The position numbers were made by a program, and so were the translations under genes. From an uncultured Bacilli bacterium (GTDB lineage: Bacteria > Bacillota_I > Bacilli_A > RF39 > UBA660), in contig CALVIH010000010.1 in NCBI GenBank assembly GCA_944329445.1, positions 1 to 36,138 on the forward strand: a DNA stretch of 36,138 bases, in the 5' to 3' direction. This document shows positions 14,840-23,883 of this stretch, piece by piece. Below the pieces are notes generated by a model. It did not search any database. It was not told where the DNA came from and worked only from the letters and a program-made list of their open reading frames with translations. Every line of letters begins with the position of its first letter. The stretch's first letter is position 1.

Positions 14840-17705
14840 CACTATCACCTTCTAACATCATTAAAATCTCACTATTCTTAAAGTTCATCGGTTTTCTTTT
14901 CTTTGAGACTTTTTCATCAAATTTACATACAGAAGCATACTTACAATAAGCACATGAATCAATTCTTCCACCAATTGGGTTTGCGTAAATCTGTCCCTTT
15001 GTAATTTGACTTGCAAAATTCTTTATAACGCTTTTAGCCTTGCCAAAAATAAGGTCTAAGGATTCATTATCAAACAAGTATTCTTCATTTAATTTACCCC
15101 TTGTGGTAACCGATATAAAATCACCTATTTGTTCTTCTCCAAGAGCGTTTAAAACGTCCTTATCACGATTTACAAGGCCATTCATTTTTAGTCTATCATC
15201 AATCAACTTGCTTTTTTCCTCTATAGATATTCCGCGTGATGAGGTGCACTCCTTAACACCAGCTGGATAATAAAGGATCGCGGATGGTGCAAGCTTTTTT
15301 TTCGTAATATTATCCTTGTTTTCTTTTATCGCTAAAAGATACAAAAGCATTTGAAGATTAAGTCCCATTAATATGTCGTCTAAACGAAACTTTTTATCAC
15401 CAGTTTTATAATCTATTATTCGGTAATAATACTTATCTTCATCTTCGTAAACGTCTATTCTATCCGCTATACCAGAGATGGTTAACTTTTTATCATCAAA
15501 GTTTATTACGATTGGTTTTATTATGTTATTATCATCTATCTTAAACTCAAAATACTTTGGTTTAAAAAGACTTACGTCCGTTTCCTTTAAAATGTTTTTA
15601 ATTATTAACACCGCGTTAAATCCCAATTTTTTTATAACGTACTTAACCGTTTCATCGGTAATTTCGTTTTCACTTAAATACTCGTCCTCATACTTAATAA
15701 CAAAATCAAGTATGTTTTTCTCATTTACTTTATCAAAATCATTTCTTATTATTTTTTCAAGGATAAAATGTACGAAAGTACCAATCTTTCGGTTATCAAA
15801 AACATACTTTTCCTTTATTTTAAGCTTAAGTCCCTTTTCACAAAAATGTGCAAAAGGACATTTCGCATAAGTCTCAATTTGACTTGGACTTAAAAATATG
15901 TCATTACCGTAAAGTTTAAAAGCAGTATTTTCCAGGATGGTATAATTCAAATCATTTTTGTTTGACTCGTTAATCTTATTAAAAGTTTCATCATCATAGG
16001 GCATCATTCTATCATCTGATAACTTAAGTGCATAATCCATCCTTATTAAATGCTTATCATACAACTTATCATAAGTTATTTTTTTTAAGTTTAAATCGTT
16101 TAAATAAGAAGAAGGCAGCTTAAGTTTTAAATCCAACCCTAATTTATGATTGGTTATGGTAACCGAATCACTTTGTATTAATCTGTAAAAATAAAAGTGT
16201 TCGTCTTTTTCGTGTTTCTCTAAAAGGTTGGTTAAAGACTCTTCTAAAACGTCATATTCATCAAGCAACCCTTTTATGTTAAAACGCATTGGTATAAGAT
16301 CATTTTGTGCGCCAATTATATACACGTACTTTTTATTAAAAAAGGGAGCATCTTTTAAAGAAGATATGGTAACGGTATCATTCATTAGAATTATCTTAGA
16401 AGTTTCAAAAGAAACGTTCTTAAGGATGTTTAATACGTCTGATAAAGCCGTTTCTTCACCCAGGTAATCATTTATATAATCAAGTGTGTTAGTCAGCTTT
16501 AAAGCACCTTCATAATCTTCATCGAAGAGTTTTTCAATTATTCCTTCCTCACTTAAATACGTGTAAATGTTTTTTAGAATTTCCGTGGTAGATCGTTCTT
16601 CTACCAAATTTTCTAACAAATACTTAATCGGGGTAATCACGTTATCCTTGGCTTCATTTAATCTTTCTAAATCTGATTTATCAATTTCACTTAATTTATT
16701 TTTATCGCCGTTTGGATTATGAGTAAACGCTTTATAAAAATCTTCATCCTCTAGGTTCCAGCTATAAACGTAATTATCGAATTTATCAACCATTATGGAA
16801 GACTCATTAATAAGCCCTAACTTTAATAAAGAAATAAAGTTTTTAGAACTAAAGTCCCCTTCTAATATCATGCAAAAAAGTTTAACAAAACGATTAGTCA
16901 AAGTACCAGTTACTTCCTTTTTACTAAACGGATGGTTAAATAAAGTATCAAAATACGGATAATAATCTTCCAAAGCGTTAGTTACTATTAAAAAGTCATT
17001 ATAACTAGCACCATCCATTATTCTTTTAGAAACATCATTACTTATAAACTCAACTTCGTCTGATACGTCGTTTAAAACCTTGTAGTTAATTTCTTTTTTC
17101 ATAACATCTTCGATGTTTTCTTTTATTTCTAAACCGAACTTTTTTAACTCATCAATGGTGTTTTTATTTTCTCCTCCCAAAAATAAAGAAACTTCTCCCT
17201 CTTCATTCATCTTTTTTATTAATGGATATATAACATCATCCATGTCGCAGACGTTTAAAACTAAATAGCTATTATTAAACGATGCTTTTTCTAGTACGTA
17301 AAAATATAATAACCATTCGTTTATAAGTAAGTGATCATCAAGTCTTTTTTCGTATGCTTCATATATTGATGATAAGTCTTTTATCTTATCAGAATCATTT
17401 AAACTTAGCATCTTAAAATCTTTATAAGTACTTATTAAATCATTTACTATTGATAAGTCATTTTTATATAGCGTTAATTTATCACTAACATTTTTTAGCG
17501 CATCGTACATGATGATATAATTTTCTTCTTTTGTTACAAGATGTTTATTACCATCGTAAGAGTTTAATAGAAAATTCTTTAACGTTAACAAGTTAAACGA
17601 TTTATCTAAAAATTTTCTTTTATAATAAATTTCATATTTAGAAGGTATTATAACCGTTAAATTATCTGCTTTTAAAATGTCTTCCATCGATACTATCTTA
17701 ATCAT
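14820..17705 (-). CDS. addB: ATP-dependent helicase/nuclease subunit B, AddB/RexB-like
   Basis: Partner of AddA. It is 961 aa, shorter than B. subtilis AddB (about 1166). The C-terminal nuclease is intact: ISGIADRIDVYED then RIIDYKTGDKKF near residues 740-770. Its flanking Fe-S ligands are present: one Cys in ETYAKCPFAHFC and a CAYCKYASVC cluster (C-x2-C-x5-C) near the end. The N terminus (TVIIPSKYEIYYKRKFL) has no GxxGxGKT, so the subunit probably does not bind ATP there, as in RexB-like proteins. The stop is TGA. The ATG at 17705 has AGAAGGTG 6 nt upstream. First gene of a five-gene operon. Confidence 0.9.
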   Translation of the reverse strand: MIKIVSMEDILKADNLTVIIPSKYEIYYKRKFLDKSFNLLTLKNFLLNSYDGNKHLVTKEENYIIMYDALKNVSDKLTLYKNDLSIVNDLISTYKDFKMLSLNDSDKIKDLSSIYEAYEKRLDDHLLINEWLLYFYVLEKASFNNSYLVLNVCDMDDVIYPLIKKMNEEGEVSLFLGGENKNTIDELKKFGLEIKENIEDVMKKEINYKVLNDVSDEVEFISNDVSKRIMDGASYNDFLIVTNALEDYYPYFDTLFNHPFSKKEVTGTLTNRFVKLFCMILEGDFSSKNFISLLKLGLINESSIMVDKFDNYVYSWNLEDEDFYKAFTHNPNGDKNKLSEIDKSDLERLNEAKDNVITPIKYLLENLVEERSTTEILKNIYTYLSEEGIIEKLFDEDYEGALKLTNTLDYINDYLGEETALSDVLNILKNVSFETSKIILMNDTVTISSLKDAPFFNKKYVYIIGAQNDLIPMRFNIKGLLDEYDVLEESLTNLLEKHEKDEHFYFYRLIQSDSVTITNHKLGLDLKLKLPSSYLNDLNLKKITYDKLYDKHLIRMDYALKLSDDRMMPYDDETFNKINESNKNDLNYTILENTAFKLYGNDIFLSPSQIETYAKCPFAHFCEKGLKLKIKEKYVFDNRKIGTFVHFILEKIIRNDFDKVNEKNILDFVIKYEDEYLSENEITDETVKYVIKKLGFNAVLIIKNILKETDVSLFKPKYFEFKIDDNNIIKPIVINFDDKKLTISGIADRIDVYEDEDKYYYRIIDYKTGDKKFRLDDILMGLNLQMLLYLLAIKENKDNITKKKLAPSAILYYPAGVKECTSSRGISIEEKSKLIDDRLKMNGLVNRDKDVLNALGEEQIGDFISVTTRGKLNEEYLFDNESLDLIFGKAKSVIKNFASQITKGQIYANPIGGRIDSCAYCKYASVCKFDEKVSKKRKPMNFKNSEILMMLEGDSDAQLDH

Positions 17706-17729
17706 ACATAACACCTTCTTCTAAATAAT

Positions 17730-17738
17730 ATTATAGCA
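17730..17738 (-). promoter_or_regulatory. addB operon promoter (extended -10)
   Basis: TGC-TATAAT (-10 hexamer 17735-17730) lies 25 nt upstream of the addB start, with no convincing -35. It follows closely on the T run of the preceding terminator. Confidence 0.6.
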
Positions 17739-17751
17739 AAATAAGACAAGA

Positions 17752-17777
17752 AAAAAAATGCAATTTAGCATTCTTTT
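17752..17777 (-). terminator. Terminator of the coiled-coil hypothetical gene
   Basis: A 10-bp stem (minus AAAAGAATGC/GCATTTTTTT, one G-U) with a 6-nt loop, continuing into T's. The gene's TAA stop overlaps the foot of the 5' arm. Confidence 0.8.
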
Positions 17778-18642
17778 AATTCAATTTATTCTTTAAATTC
17801 TTACGCAATTTATTTTTAGCAGCTTTAGAAAGAACAAACACTTGTTTATAAGTCTTATCATATAAACCAAAAGTATTTTGACTCAAATCGTACGCTTCTT
17901 CATCAGCGTAAAACACCTCATCATCAGGATAAGATTCCAACCTAGAGAAAGCCTCTAAAATAGCCTCTTTACTAACATCATCACAACTTGCGTTTAACCC
18001 ATCTTTAACACCATTTAAAAGTAAATCATATTTGATTTTCTCCTTGGTTATTTTAGCTTCATAAGCCTTAATATATTCTAGTGAAGTACCAACGTGATGA
18101 ACACGGTTTTTTCTTCTTGCTTCATCTTGTTTAAACATATAATAATTTGTGTTTATGTCATTAGTCAACTCATTAACAATTTCTTTATCTTTAAGTGTTT
18201 TAGATTTTGTATATATCTTGTTAAGAACATTAAGTTTTTTCTCTGCGTAAGTCATTAACTTACTAAATTCCTCATTGTTTAAACTTAATATTTTTTTGAA
18301 CGTTTTTGAATAAACATTTTTTATAATTTTAAGATTTTCTATTTTTTCTAATATTCGTCTAGTCTTTACCTTTTTCTCTAGAGAATCTATTTGTTCTTCT
18401 AACATTTGTTCAAAGTTGTTTAACCATTCTTGTTTTTTCTCATTGGTTATTGTTACTTCGTTTTTATACCAATTATAAATATCAAATAGCGCTGCAAAAG
18501 CAGCATCACGTTTGTTTTCCGCATTTATGTATTTTCTATCCTTGGTATAGTTAGAACCATTTCCTTCTCCACGTTCCTGAAAAGCCGTGTTAGCATAACT
18601 TTCATAACCATCAAAATCTTTTTTTATTTTTTTATAAGTCAT
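17776..18642 (-). CDS. Hypothetical coiled-coil protein
   Basis: I do not recognise this 288-aa protein. It is Lys/Glu-rich and appears almost entirely helical, with likely coiled-coil stretches at about 70-110 (EEQIDSLEKKVKTRRILEKI) and about 110-165. There is no signal peptide or membrane segment. Notable segments are RRKNRVHHVGTSLEYIKAYE (about 180-200), an acidic patch YPDDEVFYADEEAYDL (about 238-253) and a basic C terminus. Monocistronic, with its own promoter and terminator. The ATG at 18642 follows a GAGGTGG site. A cytosolic structural or nucleic-acid-associated role is possible but not shown. Confidence 0.75.
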   Translation of the reverse strand: MTYKKIKKDFDGYESYANTAFQERGEGNGSNYTKDRKYINAENKRDAAFAALFDIYNWYKNEVTITNEKKQEWLNNFEQMLEEQIDSLEKKVKTRRILEKIENLKIIKNVYSKTFKKILSLNNEEFSKLMTYAEKKLNVLNKIYTKSKTLKDKEIVNELTNDINTNYYMFKQDEARRKNRVHHVGTSLEYIKAYEAKITKEKIKYDLLLNGVKDGLNASCDDVSKEAILEAFSRLESYPDDEVFYADEEAYDLSQNTFGLYDKTYKQVFVLSKAAKNKLRKNLKNKLN

Positions 18643-18696
18643 TTTACCACCTCAATTTTAAAGACCTATATATAATATTCCACATCTGGGGATATT

Positions 18697-18705
18697 ATTA
18701 TAACA
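18697..18705 (-). promoter_or_regulatory. Promoter of the coiled-coil gene (extended -10)
   Basis: TGT-TATAAT (hexamer 18702-18697), with a weak -35 candidate TTAATC 18 bp upstream. The 5' UTR is about 50 nt and contains an imperfect AATATT...AATATT hairpin of unknown meaning. Confidence 0.6.
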
Positions 18706-18751
18706 CACTTTTTTACTTTTGATTAAAAAACATGAAATTCAAAATAAAAAA

Positions 18752-18767
18752 GAGCCTTGTATGGCTC
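18752..18767 (-). terminator. ppdK terminator
   Basis: A 5-bp GC-rich stem (GAGCC/GGCTC) with a 6-nt loop is followed on the minus strand by a T run (TTTTTTATTTT), just after the ppdK stop. Confidence 0.85.
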
Positions 18768-18774
18768 CTTATAA

Positions 18775-21402
18775 TTATTTATTTTCGTTAATTTTTGCTT
18801 GCGCAGCTGCTAATCTTGCTATAGGTACTCTAAATGGAGAGCAAGATACATAGTCAAGACCAATCTTGTGGCAGAACTCAACAGATGAAGGATCTCCACC
18901 ATGCTCACCACAAATACCAACGTGTAAGTTTGGATTAACAGGTTTACCTAATTTAATAGCAGTTTCCATTAACTTACCAACACCAACTTGGTCTAACTTT
19001 GCAAATGGGTCGTTTTCAAAAATCTTATTATCATAATAAGCATCTAAGAACTTACCAGCATCATCCCTTGAGAATCCATAGGTCATTTGCGTTAAGTCGT
19101 TGGTTCCAAAGCAGAAGAAGTCAGCTTCTTTAGCTATTTCATCAGCGGTTAAAGCAGCCCTTGGAATTTCAATCATGGTACCAACTTCGTATTCTAAATC
19201 GATACCTGATGCTTTGATTTCAGCGTCAGCAGTTTCTACTACTACGTTCTTAACGAATTTTAATTCTTTTACTTCACAGATAAGTGGAATCATAATTTCA
19301 GGCTTAATATCCCAGTCTGGATGTTTTTCCTTTACGTTTATTGCCGCACGAATAACAGCCTTAGTTTGCATTCTAGCTATTTCTGGATAAGTAACCGCAA
19401 GACGGCATCCACGATGTCCCATCATTGGGTTAAACTCATGAAGTGAATCAATTAAAATTTTGATTTCCTCAACAGTCTTACCTTGAGCGTCCGCAAGCTT
19501 TTTAATATCAGCTTCTTCGGTTGGAACAAACTCATGTAAAGGTGGATCCAAGAATCTAATTGTTACTGGATAACCTTGTAAAGCTTCGTACAATGCTTCA
19601 AAGTCATTTTGTTGATATGGTAAGATTTTTTCAAGTGCTGCTTCCCTTTGTTCTACTGTATCAGAACAAATCATTTCTCTAAACGCAGCAATTCTATCTT
19701 CCTCGAAGAACATGTGCTCAGTACGACAAAGTCCTATACCTTCAGCACCTAATTCACGAGCCTTAATAGCGTCTGCTGGAGTATCAGCGTTTGTTCTTAC
19801 CTTTAACGTTCTGTATTTATCAGCCCAATTCATAACACGTTCAAACTCTCCTGCGATAGTAGCATCAACGGTTGGAATTTGACCATCATAAATGTTACCA
19901 GTTGAACCATCAATTGAGATGTAATCTCCTTCATGATAAGTTTTACCAGCTAAGGTAAACTTTTTGTTTTCTTCGTCCATTGCGATGTCTCCGCAACCAG
20001 AAACACAGCAAGTACCCATACCACGAGCAACAACTGCAGCATGGCTTGTCATACCACCACGAACGGTTAAAATACCTTGAGAAGCTTTCATACCAGTAAT
20101 GTCTTCTGGAGATGTTTCAAGTCTAACTAAAACAACTTTTTCTCCTCTAGCATTCCATTCTACAGCATCTTCTGCGGTAAACACGATCTTACCACATGCT
20201 GCACCTGGAGATGCACCAAGTCCCTTACCTACTGGAGTGCTTTCTTTTAATACCTTTGCATCAAATTGTGGGTGAAGTAAAGTATCTAAGTTACGAGGAT
20301 CAATCATTGCAACAGCCTCTTCCTCAGTACGCATTCCTTCATCTACTAGATCACAAGCAATCTTTAAAGCTGCTTGAGCAGTTCTTTTACCATTTCTAGT
20401 TTGTAACATGTATAACTTACCATGTTCAACGGTAAATTCCATATCTTGCATATCTCTATAATGGTTTTCTAGAGTTTTGCATACTTCTTTAAATTGTTTA
20501 AATGCTTCTGGGAATTTTTCTTCCATTTCAGCAATATGCATAGGTGTTCTAACACCTGCAACAACGTCTTCACCTTGTGCGTTAGTTAAGAATTCACCAA
20601 ACAAACCTTTTTCACCAGTCGCAGGATCACGTGTAAACGCAACACCAGTACCGCAGTCATCACCCATGTTACCAAACGCCATGGCTTGAACGTTAACGGC
20701 AGTACCCCATGAATATGGAATATCATTATCCCTTCTATAAACGTTAGCTCTTGGGTTATCCCATGATCTAAATACGGCTTTAACTGCTCCCATTAATTGT
20801 TCTTTAGGATCATCTGGGAAATCAGTTCCAACCTTTTCTTTATATTCAGCTTTAAATTGGTTAGCTAATTCCTTTAAATCTTCAGCGTCAAGTTCAACGT
20901 CTTGTGTAACGCCTTTCTTTTCTTTCATTGCATCAATAAGTTGTTCAAAATATTTTTTACCAACTTCCATAACTACGTCTGAATACATTTGAATGAATCT
21001 TCTGTAGCAGTCCCAAGCCCAACGTGGATTATTAGACTTTTCAGCAATAACGTTAACTACGTCTTCGTTTAAACCTAAGTTTAAAATAGTATCCATCATA
21101 CCTGGCATAGAAGCTCTAGCACCAGATCTTACAGAAACTAAAAGTGGATTTTCTTTGTCACCAAACTTCTTTCCAGTAATCTCTTCCATCTTACCGATGT
21201 ACTCATTAATTTGAGCCTGAATTTCATCATTGATTTCTTTTCCGTCTTCATAGTACTGAGTACATGCTTCCGTAGTTATTGTGAAACCTTGTGGTACTGG
21301 AAGACCAATATTAGTCATTTCTGCTAAGTTAGCACCCTTACCACCAAGAAGGTTTCTCATGTCTGCGTTTCCTTCTTTAAAAAGGTAAACCCATTTTTTC
21401 AT
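18775..21402 (-). CDS. ppdK: Pyruvate, phosphate dikinase
   Basis: Reversibly converts pyruvate, ATP and Pi to PEP, AMP and PPi. In fermentative anaerobes it often runs in the glycolytic direction to gain ATP from PPi. It is 875 aa, the full family length. The nucleotide-binding domain starts with LLGGKGANLAEMTNIGLPVP at about 19-38. The phosphohistidine domain carries GGMTSHAAVVARGMG with the catalytic His at about 455. The C-terminal PEP-binding barrel has GICGEHGGDPSSVEFCH with the catalytic Cys near 830. The ATG at 21402 has an AAGGAGG site. Monocistronic. The promoter's position inside the upstream terminator may couple its level to xerC read-through. Confidence 0.98.
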   Translation of the reverse strand: MKKWVYLFKEGNADMRNLLGGKGANLAEMTNIGLPVPQGFTITTEACTQYYEDGKEINDEIQAQINEYIGKMEEITGKKFGDKENPLLVSVRSGARASMPGMMDTILNLGLNEDVVNVIAEKSNNPRWAWDCYRRFIQMYSDVVMEVGKKYFEQLIDAMKEKKGVTQDVELDAEDLKELANQFKAEYKEKVGTDFPDDPKEQLMGAVKAVFRSWDNPRANVYRRDNDIPYSWGTAVNVQAMAFGNMGDDCGTGVAFTRDPATGEKGLFGEFLTNAQGEDVVAGVRTPMHIAEMEEKFPEAFKQFKEVCKTLENHYRDMQDMEFTVEHGKLYMLQTRNGKRTAQAALKIACDLVDEGMRTEEEAVAMIDPRNLDTLLHPQFDAKVLKESTPVGKGLGASPGAACGKIVFTAEDAVEWNARGEKVVLVRLETSPEDITGMKASQGILTVRGGMTSHAAVVARGMGTCCVSGCGDIAMDEENKKFTLAGKTYHEGDYISIDGSTGNIYDGQIPTVDATIAGEFERVMNWADKYRTLKVRTNADTPADAIKARELGAEGIGLCRTEHMFFEEDRIAAFREMICSDTVEQREAALEKILPYQQNDFEALYEALQGYPVTIRFLDPPLHEFVPTEEADIKKLADAQGKTVEEIKILIDSLHEFNPMMGHRGCRLAVTYPEIARMQTKAVIRAAINVKEKHPDWDIKPEIMIPLICEVKELKFVKNVVVETADAEIKASGIDLEYEVGTMIEIPRAALTADEIAKEADFFCFGTNDLTQMTYGFSRDDAGKFLDAYYDNKIFENDPFAKLDQVGVGKLMETAIKLGKPVNPNLHVGICGEHGGDPSSVEFCHKIGLDYVSCSPFRVPIARLAAAQAKINENK

Positions 21403-21435
21403 TTACATTCCTCCTTCTTTAGTCAATACAAGTTT

Positions 21436-21465
21436 ATTATAGCACAAAAAAAATAGCACTTACAA
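21436..21465 (-). promoter_or_regulatory. ppdK promoter nested in the xerC terminator
   Basis: -35 TTGTAA (21465-21460), 18-bp spacer, extended -10 TGC-TATAAT (hexamer 21441-21436). The -35 lies in the loop and 3' arm of the terminator at 21454-21477. The predicted leader is about 27 nt. Confidence 0.75.
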
Positions 21466-21477
21466 TAATAAATGCTA
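21454..21477 (-). terminator. Terminator of the xerC-type gene
   Basis: A 9-bp stem with one G-U pair (minus TAGCATTTA/TAAGTGCTA), a 6-nt loop and a T8 run. It lies about 95 nt after the xerC stop. Confidence 0.9.
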
Positions 21478-21571
21478 CGATTTTACAATAAAATTTATGT
21501 AATTGATAACAATATAATTCTTAAGAACAAAATAATTTATTAACCAAAATATCCTTATTTCTTTTTACTAA

Positions 21572-22471
21572 TCATCTTTCTTTACTCCTTGGATGACATT
21601 TTAAGTATACAGCACGTAATCTTTCGTTTGAAACATGCGTATAAACCTGCGTTGATTCAAGTGATTCGTGGCCTAAAAGTTCTTGAACGGTCCTGATGTC
21701 ACAACCTTCATTTAATAAGTGTGTTGCAAAAGAATGTCTTAACATGTGGGGAGAGACATGTTTCTTTAGCGACGCTTTTTTTACAATGCCATCAATTATT
21801 TTTTCTACTCCACGGGTGGTTATTTTTCCTCCGTGCTCATTTATTATTAAATACTCACTAGAGGTATGGTGCTTTTCTAAAAGCTTTTTTCTTCCGTCAT
21901 TCAAAAACATGTTTATTGCTTCTAAACAATAATCACCAAAAGGATCCATCCTTTCCTTGTTCCCTTTTCCTAGTATTTTGATTTCCTTCCTGTAAAAATC
22001 TATGTCGCTTAACTTTATGTTAACGAGTTCACTTACCCTTACTCCAGTCGCGTACAAAACCTCCAATATAACTTTATTTCTTTGACCTAAAGGTGTATTT
22101 ATATCAGGAACGTTAAAAATAACTTCTAGTTCTTCTACTCCCAAATACTTAGGTAACCTACGTTCTTTTTTAGGGGTTGAGACATACTTAAACGGATTGG
22201 TTTTAATTAAGTCATTGTTAAACAAGTATTTATAAAAACTTCTAAGGGACGATAATTTTCTAGCAATAGAATTTCTAGATAATTTCTTGTTATATAACTC
22301 CATTAAATAACCTTTAATAAAATCATAATCAATATCTAAATAACCAAAACCTTCTTTATCTAAATACTCTTTAAATTCTAATATGTCTATCTCATAATTT
22401 TTAGTAGTGTTTAAAGAATAATTTTTTTCATTATTTAAATAATCTAAAAATTCTTTTATCATATTTTTCAT
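21572..22471 (-). CDS. xerC: Tyrosine recombinase, XerC-type
   Basis: Site-specific recombinase that resolves chromosome dimers at dif with a partner Xer protein. It is 299 aa, the usual length. The N-terminal SAM-like core-binding domain (about 1-90) includes NYSLNTTKNYEIDI and RKLSSLRSFYKYLF. The catalytic residues are all present: Arg in ATGVRVSELVNIKLSDIDF, Lys in KGNKERMDP, His and Arg in SPHMLRHSFATHLL, His in LLGHESLESTQ, and Tyr in VYTHV. The C-terminal HPRSKER is closer to XerC (HPRA) than XerD. Stop is TGA. The ATG at 22471 follows GGTGGT. No mobile-element context, so a housekeeping role is likely. Confidence 0.92.
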   Translation of the reverse strand: MKNMIKEFLDYLNNEKNYSLNTTKNYEIDILEFKEYLDKEGFGYLDIDYDFIKGYLMELYNKKLSRNSIARKLSSLRSFYKYLFNNDLIKTNPFKYVSTPKKERRLPKYLGVEELEVIFNVPDINTPLGQRNKVILEVLYATGVRVSELVNIKLSDIDFYRKEIKILGKGNKERMDPFGDYCLEAINMFLNDGRKKLLEKHHTSSEYLIINEHGGKITTRGVEKIIDGIVKKASLKKHVSPHMLRHSFATHLLNEGCDIRTVQELLGHESLESTQVYTHVSNERLRAVYLKCHPRSKER

Positions 22472-22486
22472 ATTACCACCACATTA

Positions 22487-22495
22487 ATTATATCA
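22487..22495 (-). promoter_or_regulatory. xerC promoter (extended -10)
   Basis: TGA-TATAAT (hexamer 22492-22487) begins at the end of the T run of the preceding terminator. No clear -35. Confidence 0.6.
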
Positions 22496-22500
22496 CAAAA

Positions 22501-22532
22501 AAAGATGATTACATTTTCATGTCATCATCTTT
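22501..22532 (-). terminator. Terminator of the larger unknown paralogue
   Basis: A 9-bp stem AAAGATGAT/ATCATCTTT, extended by AC/GT after one mismatch, with an 8-nt loop and a T run. The TAA stop (22509-22511) lies within its 3' arm. Confidence 0.88.
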
Positions 22533-23810
22533 TTCTATTAATAAACCAGCATCACTATAACTAATATCCCCATTTTCTAAACTCTCTATTAGTTCATCTA
22601 AATCCGCAATTTTTTTATTAAAATAATCAATTAATTCTTGATCATTTCTTATTAGAGATTCTTCCAAGGACTTTTCCAAATCATACTTGCTAACTTTCAA
22701 ACGAATTAACTCCTCATAATGCATTTTAGATTTAGGAGTTTTATTACGTAAATTTTCGAAGTTTAACATTAAGGTATTTAATTCTAATATTCTCTCTTTA
22801 CATCTATCATAATCGATTTCATAATCGTTTTTCTTATTGTAGCGATAAAGTTCATCATCTGATTTTTCTTGTATCGATTTTTTTAAGTTCATTTGTTCAA
22901 TTAACAACGTAATTATTTTTTGATATATTTCAGACGTTGATGATTTTAATTTTTCTTTTAAATCTTTCATAACTTCATCGTCGGTTTTAACTTTAGTTTC
23001 AAGCTTGATTTCTTCGGTTTTTGATTGTTCAAAAGTGAAGCCATACTTTTCTGCAAAAAAAGTTTTATTTTGTTGTAGCAACTCATCAAAAATATATTTA
23101 TATTTTTTACTACTTATCCCTTCCTTAAGTTCTTTATCTTTCAAGAATTTAATTTCACAACCGGTTATTTCATTTATTTTAATTTTGTATTTTTTTATTA
23201 AAGCTAGTGTATTTCTTTTCAATAAATAATTTTCAAAAATATATTCTATAAGTTTTTCTAGTACTTCTGGAAGCACTCTTAAACCTTTTTCTCTAGATAA
23301 AAACAAATAATCTTTCTTCTCTAATACATCATCCAAGTATCTAGCTAGTTTGTTATTCTCATCCAATGATAATAATTTAAATAATTCTTTAAAAAATCGC
23401 TTTTTTAAGTCTGTTGCATCATCTTTTTTATCATATTCTTCTAATGGTATACGTAATGATAACAAGCTTTTTAATGACTCAGATTTATTTGCATAAACTA
23501 CATCAGCATCATTGTAAAATAAAACTGGCAAATCACTTTTTCCCATTCTTATGTTTTTGGTACTTTTTCTTATGAAAAAACAACCTTTAAGATTTTTTTC
23601 ATCAATAACAAAACACTCATTAATAAATGCTTGTACGTTTTTTGGTAATGATTTAAATAAATATTCTTCATCTATACATGAATAACTATCACAACCATAA
23701 GTAGTAAACTTATCAATGAAGTTTAAACTCCCCTTGTATAAAGGACATATTTCTTCTTTACCATTTTTTAATTTTCCTTTAAAACATAAAACATAAACAT
23801 TATCTTTCAT
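22509..23810 (-). CDS. Hypothetical protein, larger member of a local paralogous pair
   Basis: A 433-aa protein I do not recognise. Residues about 1-115 share order and motifs with the neighbouring gene at 23873-24661: Y-L-FKG at the start, LFK-LPxNVxxFI at about 50-65, L-GxxFFI at about 73-80, and a PVxF-x2-D-DVxY segment at about 93-105. The central part is Lys/Leu-rich. Residues about 270-425 are strongly helical and likely coiled-coil. No signal peptide or membrane segment. Its Cys residues (9, 22, 39, 45, 67, 77) are not shared with the paralogue. The ATG at 23810 follows a GGAGG site. Monocistronic. Function unknown. Confidence 0.8.
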   Translation of the reverse strand: MKDNVYVLCFKGKLKNGKEEICPLYKGSLNFIDKFTTYGCDSYSCIDEEYLFKSLPKNVQAFINECFVIDEKNLKGCFFIRKSTKNIRMGKSDLPVLFYNDADVVYANKSESLKSLLSLRIPLEEYDKKDDATDLKKRFFKELFKLLSLDENNKLARYLDDVLEKKDYLFLSREKGLRVLPEVLEKLIEYIFENYLLKRNTLALIKKYKIKINEITGCEIKFLKDKELKEGISSKKYKYIFDELLQQNKTFFAEKYGFTFEQSKTEEIKLETKVKTDDEVMKDLKEKLKSSTSEIYQKIITLLIEQMNLKKSIQEKSDDELYRYNKKNDYEIDYDRCKERILELNTLMLNFENLRNKTPKSKMHYEELIRLKVSKYDLEKSLEESLIRNDQELIDYFNKKIADLDELIESLENGDISYSDAGLLIEKDDDMKM

Positions 23811-23848
23811 ACTGCCTCCACTAATAATAGTTTATCATTAAAACTTTA

Positions 23849-23854
23849 ATTATA
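23849..23854 (-). promoter_or_regulatory. -10 box of the larger paralogue
   Basis: TATAAT on the minus strand just after the T-rich tail of the preceding terminator. No good -35 seen. Confidence 0.45.
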
Positions 23855-23862
23855 CAAACAAA

Positions 23863-23883
23863 AGAACCTTTTTTACTGGTTCT
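23863..23883 (-). terminator. Terminator of the smaller unknown paralogue
   Basis: AGAACC/GGTTCT stem with a 9-nt loop that contains the TAA stop codon, then TTTGTTTG on the minus strand. The stem matches that of the rubrerythrin terminator at 31828. Confidence 0.8.

Noticed and set aside
14820-14865. Possible recoding of TGA as Trp at the end of addB
   Set aside because: Reading through would add about 15 unconserved residues; several other genes end at TGA and all conserved Trp are TGG, so the standard bacterial code is used.
21572-22471. Tyrosine recombinase as the integrase of a mobile element
   Set aside because: It has XerC length and C terminus, sits among housekeeping genes, and no attachment repeats, tRNA gene or phage genes are nearby.
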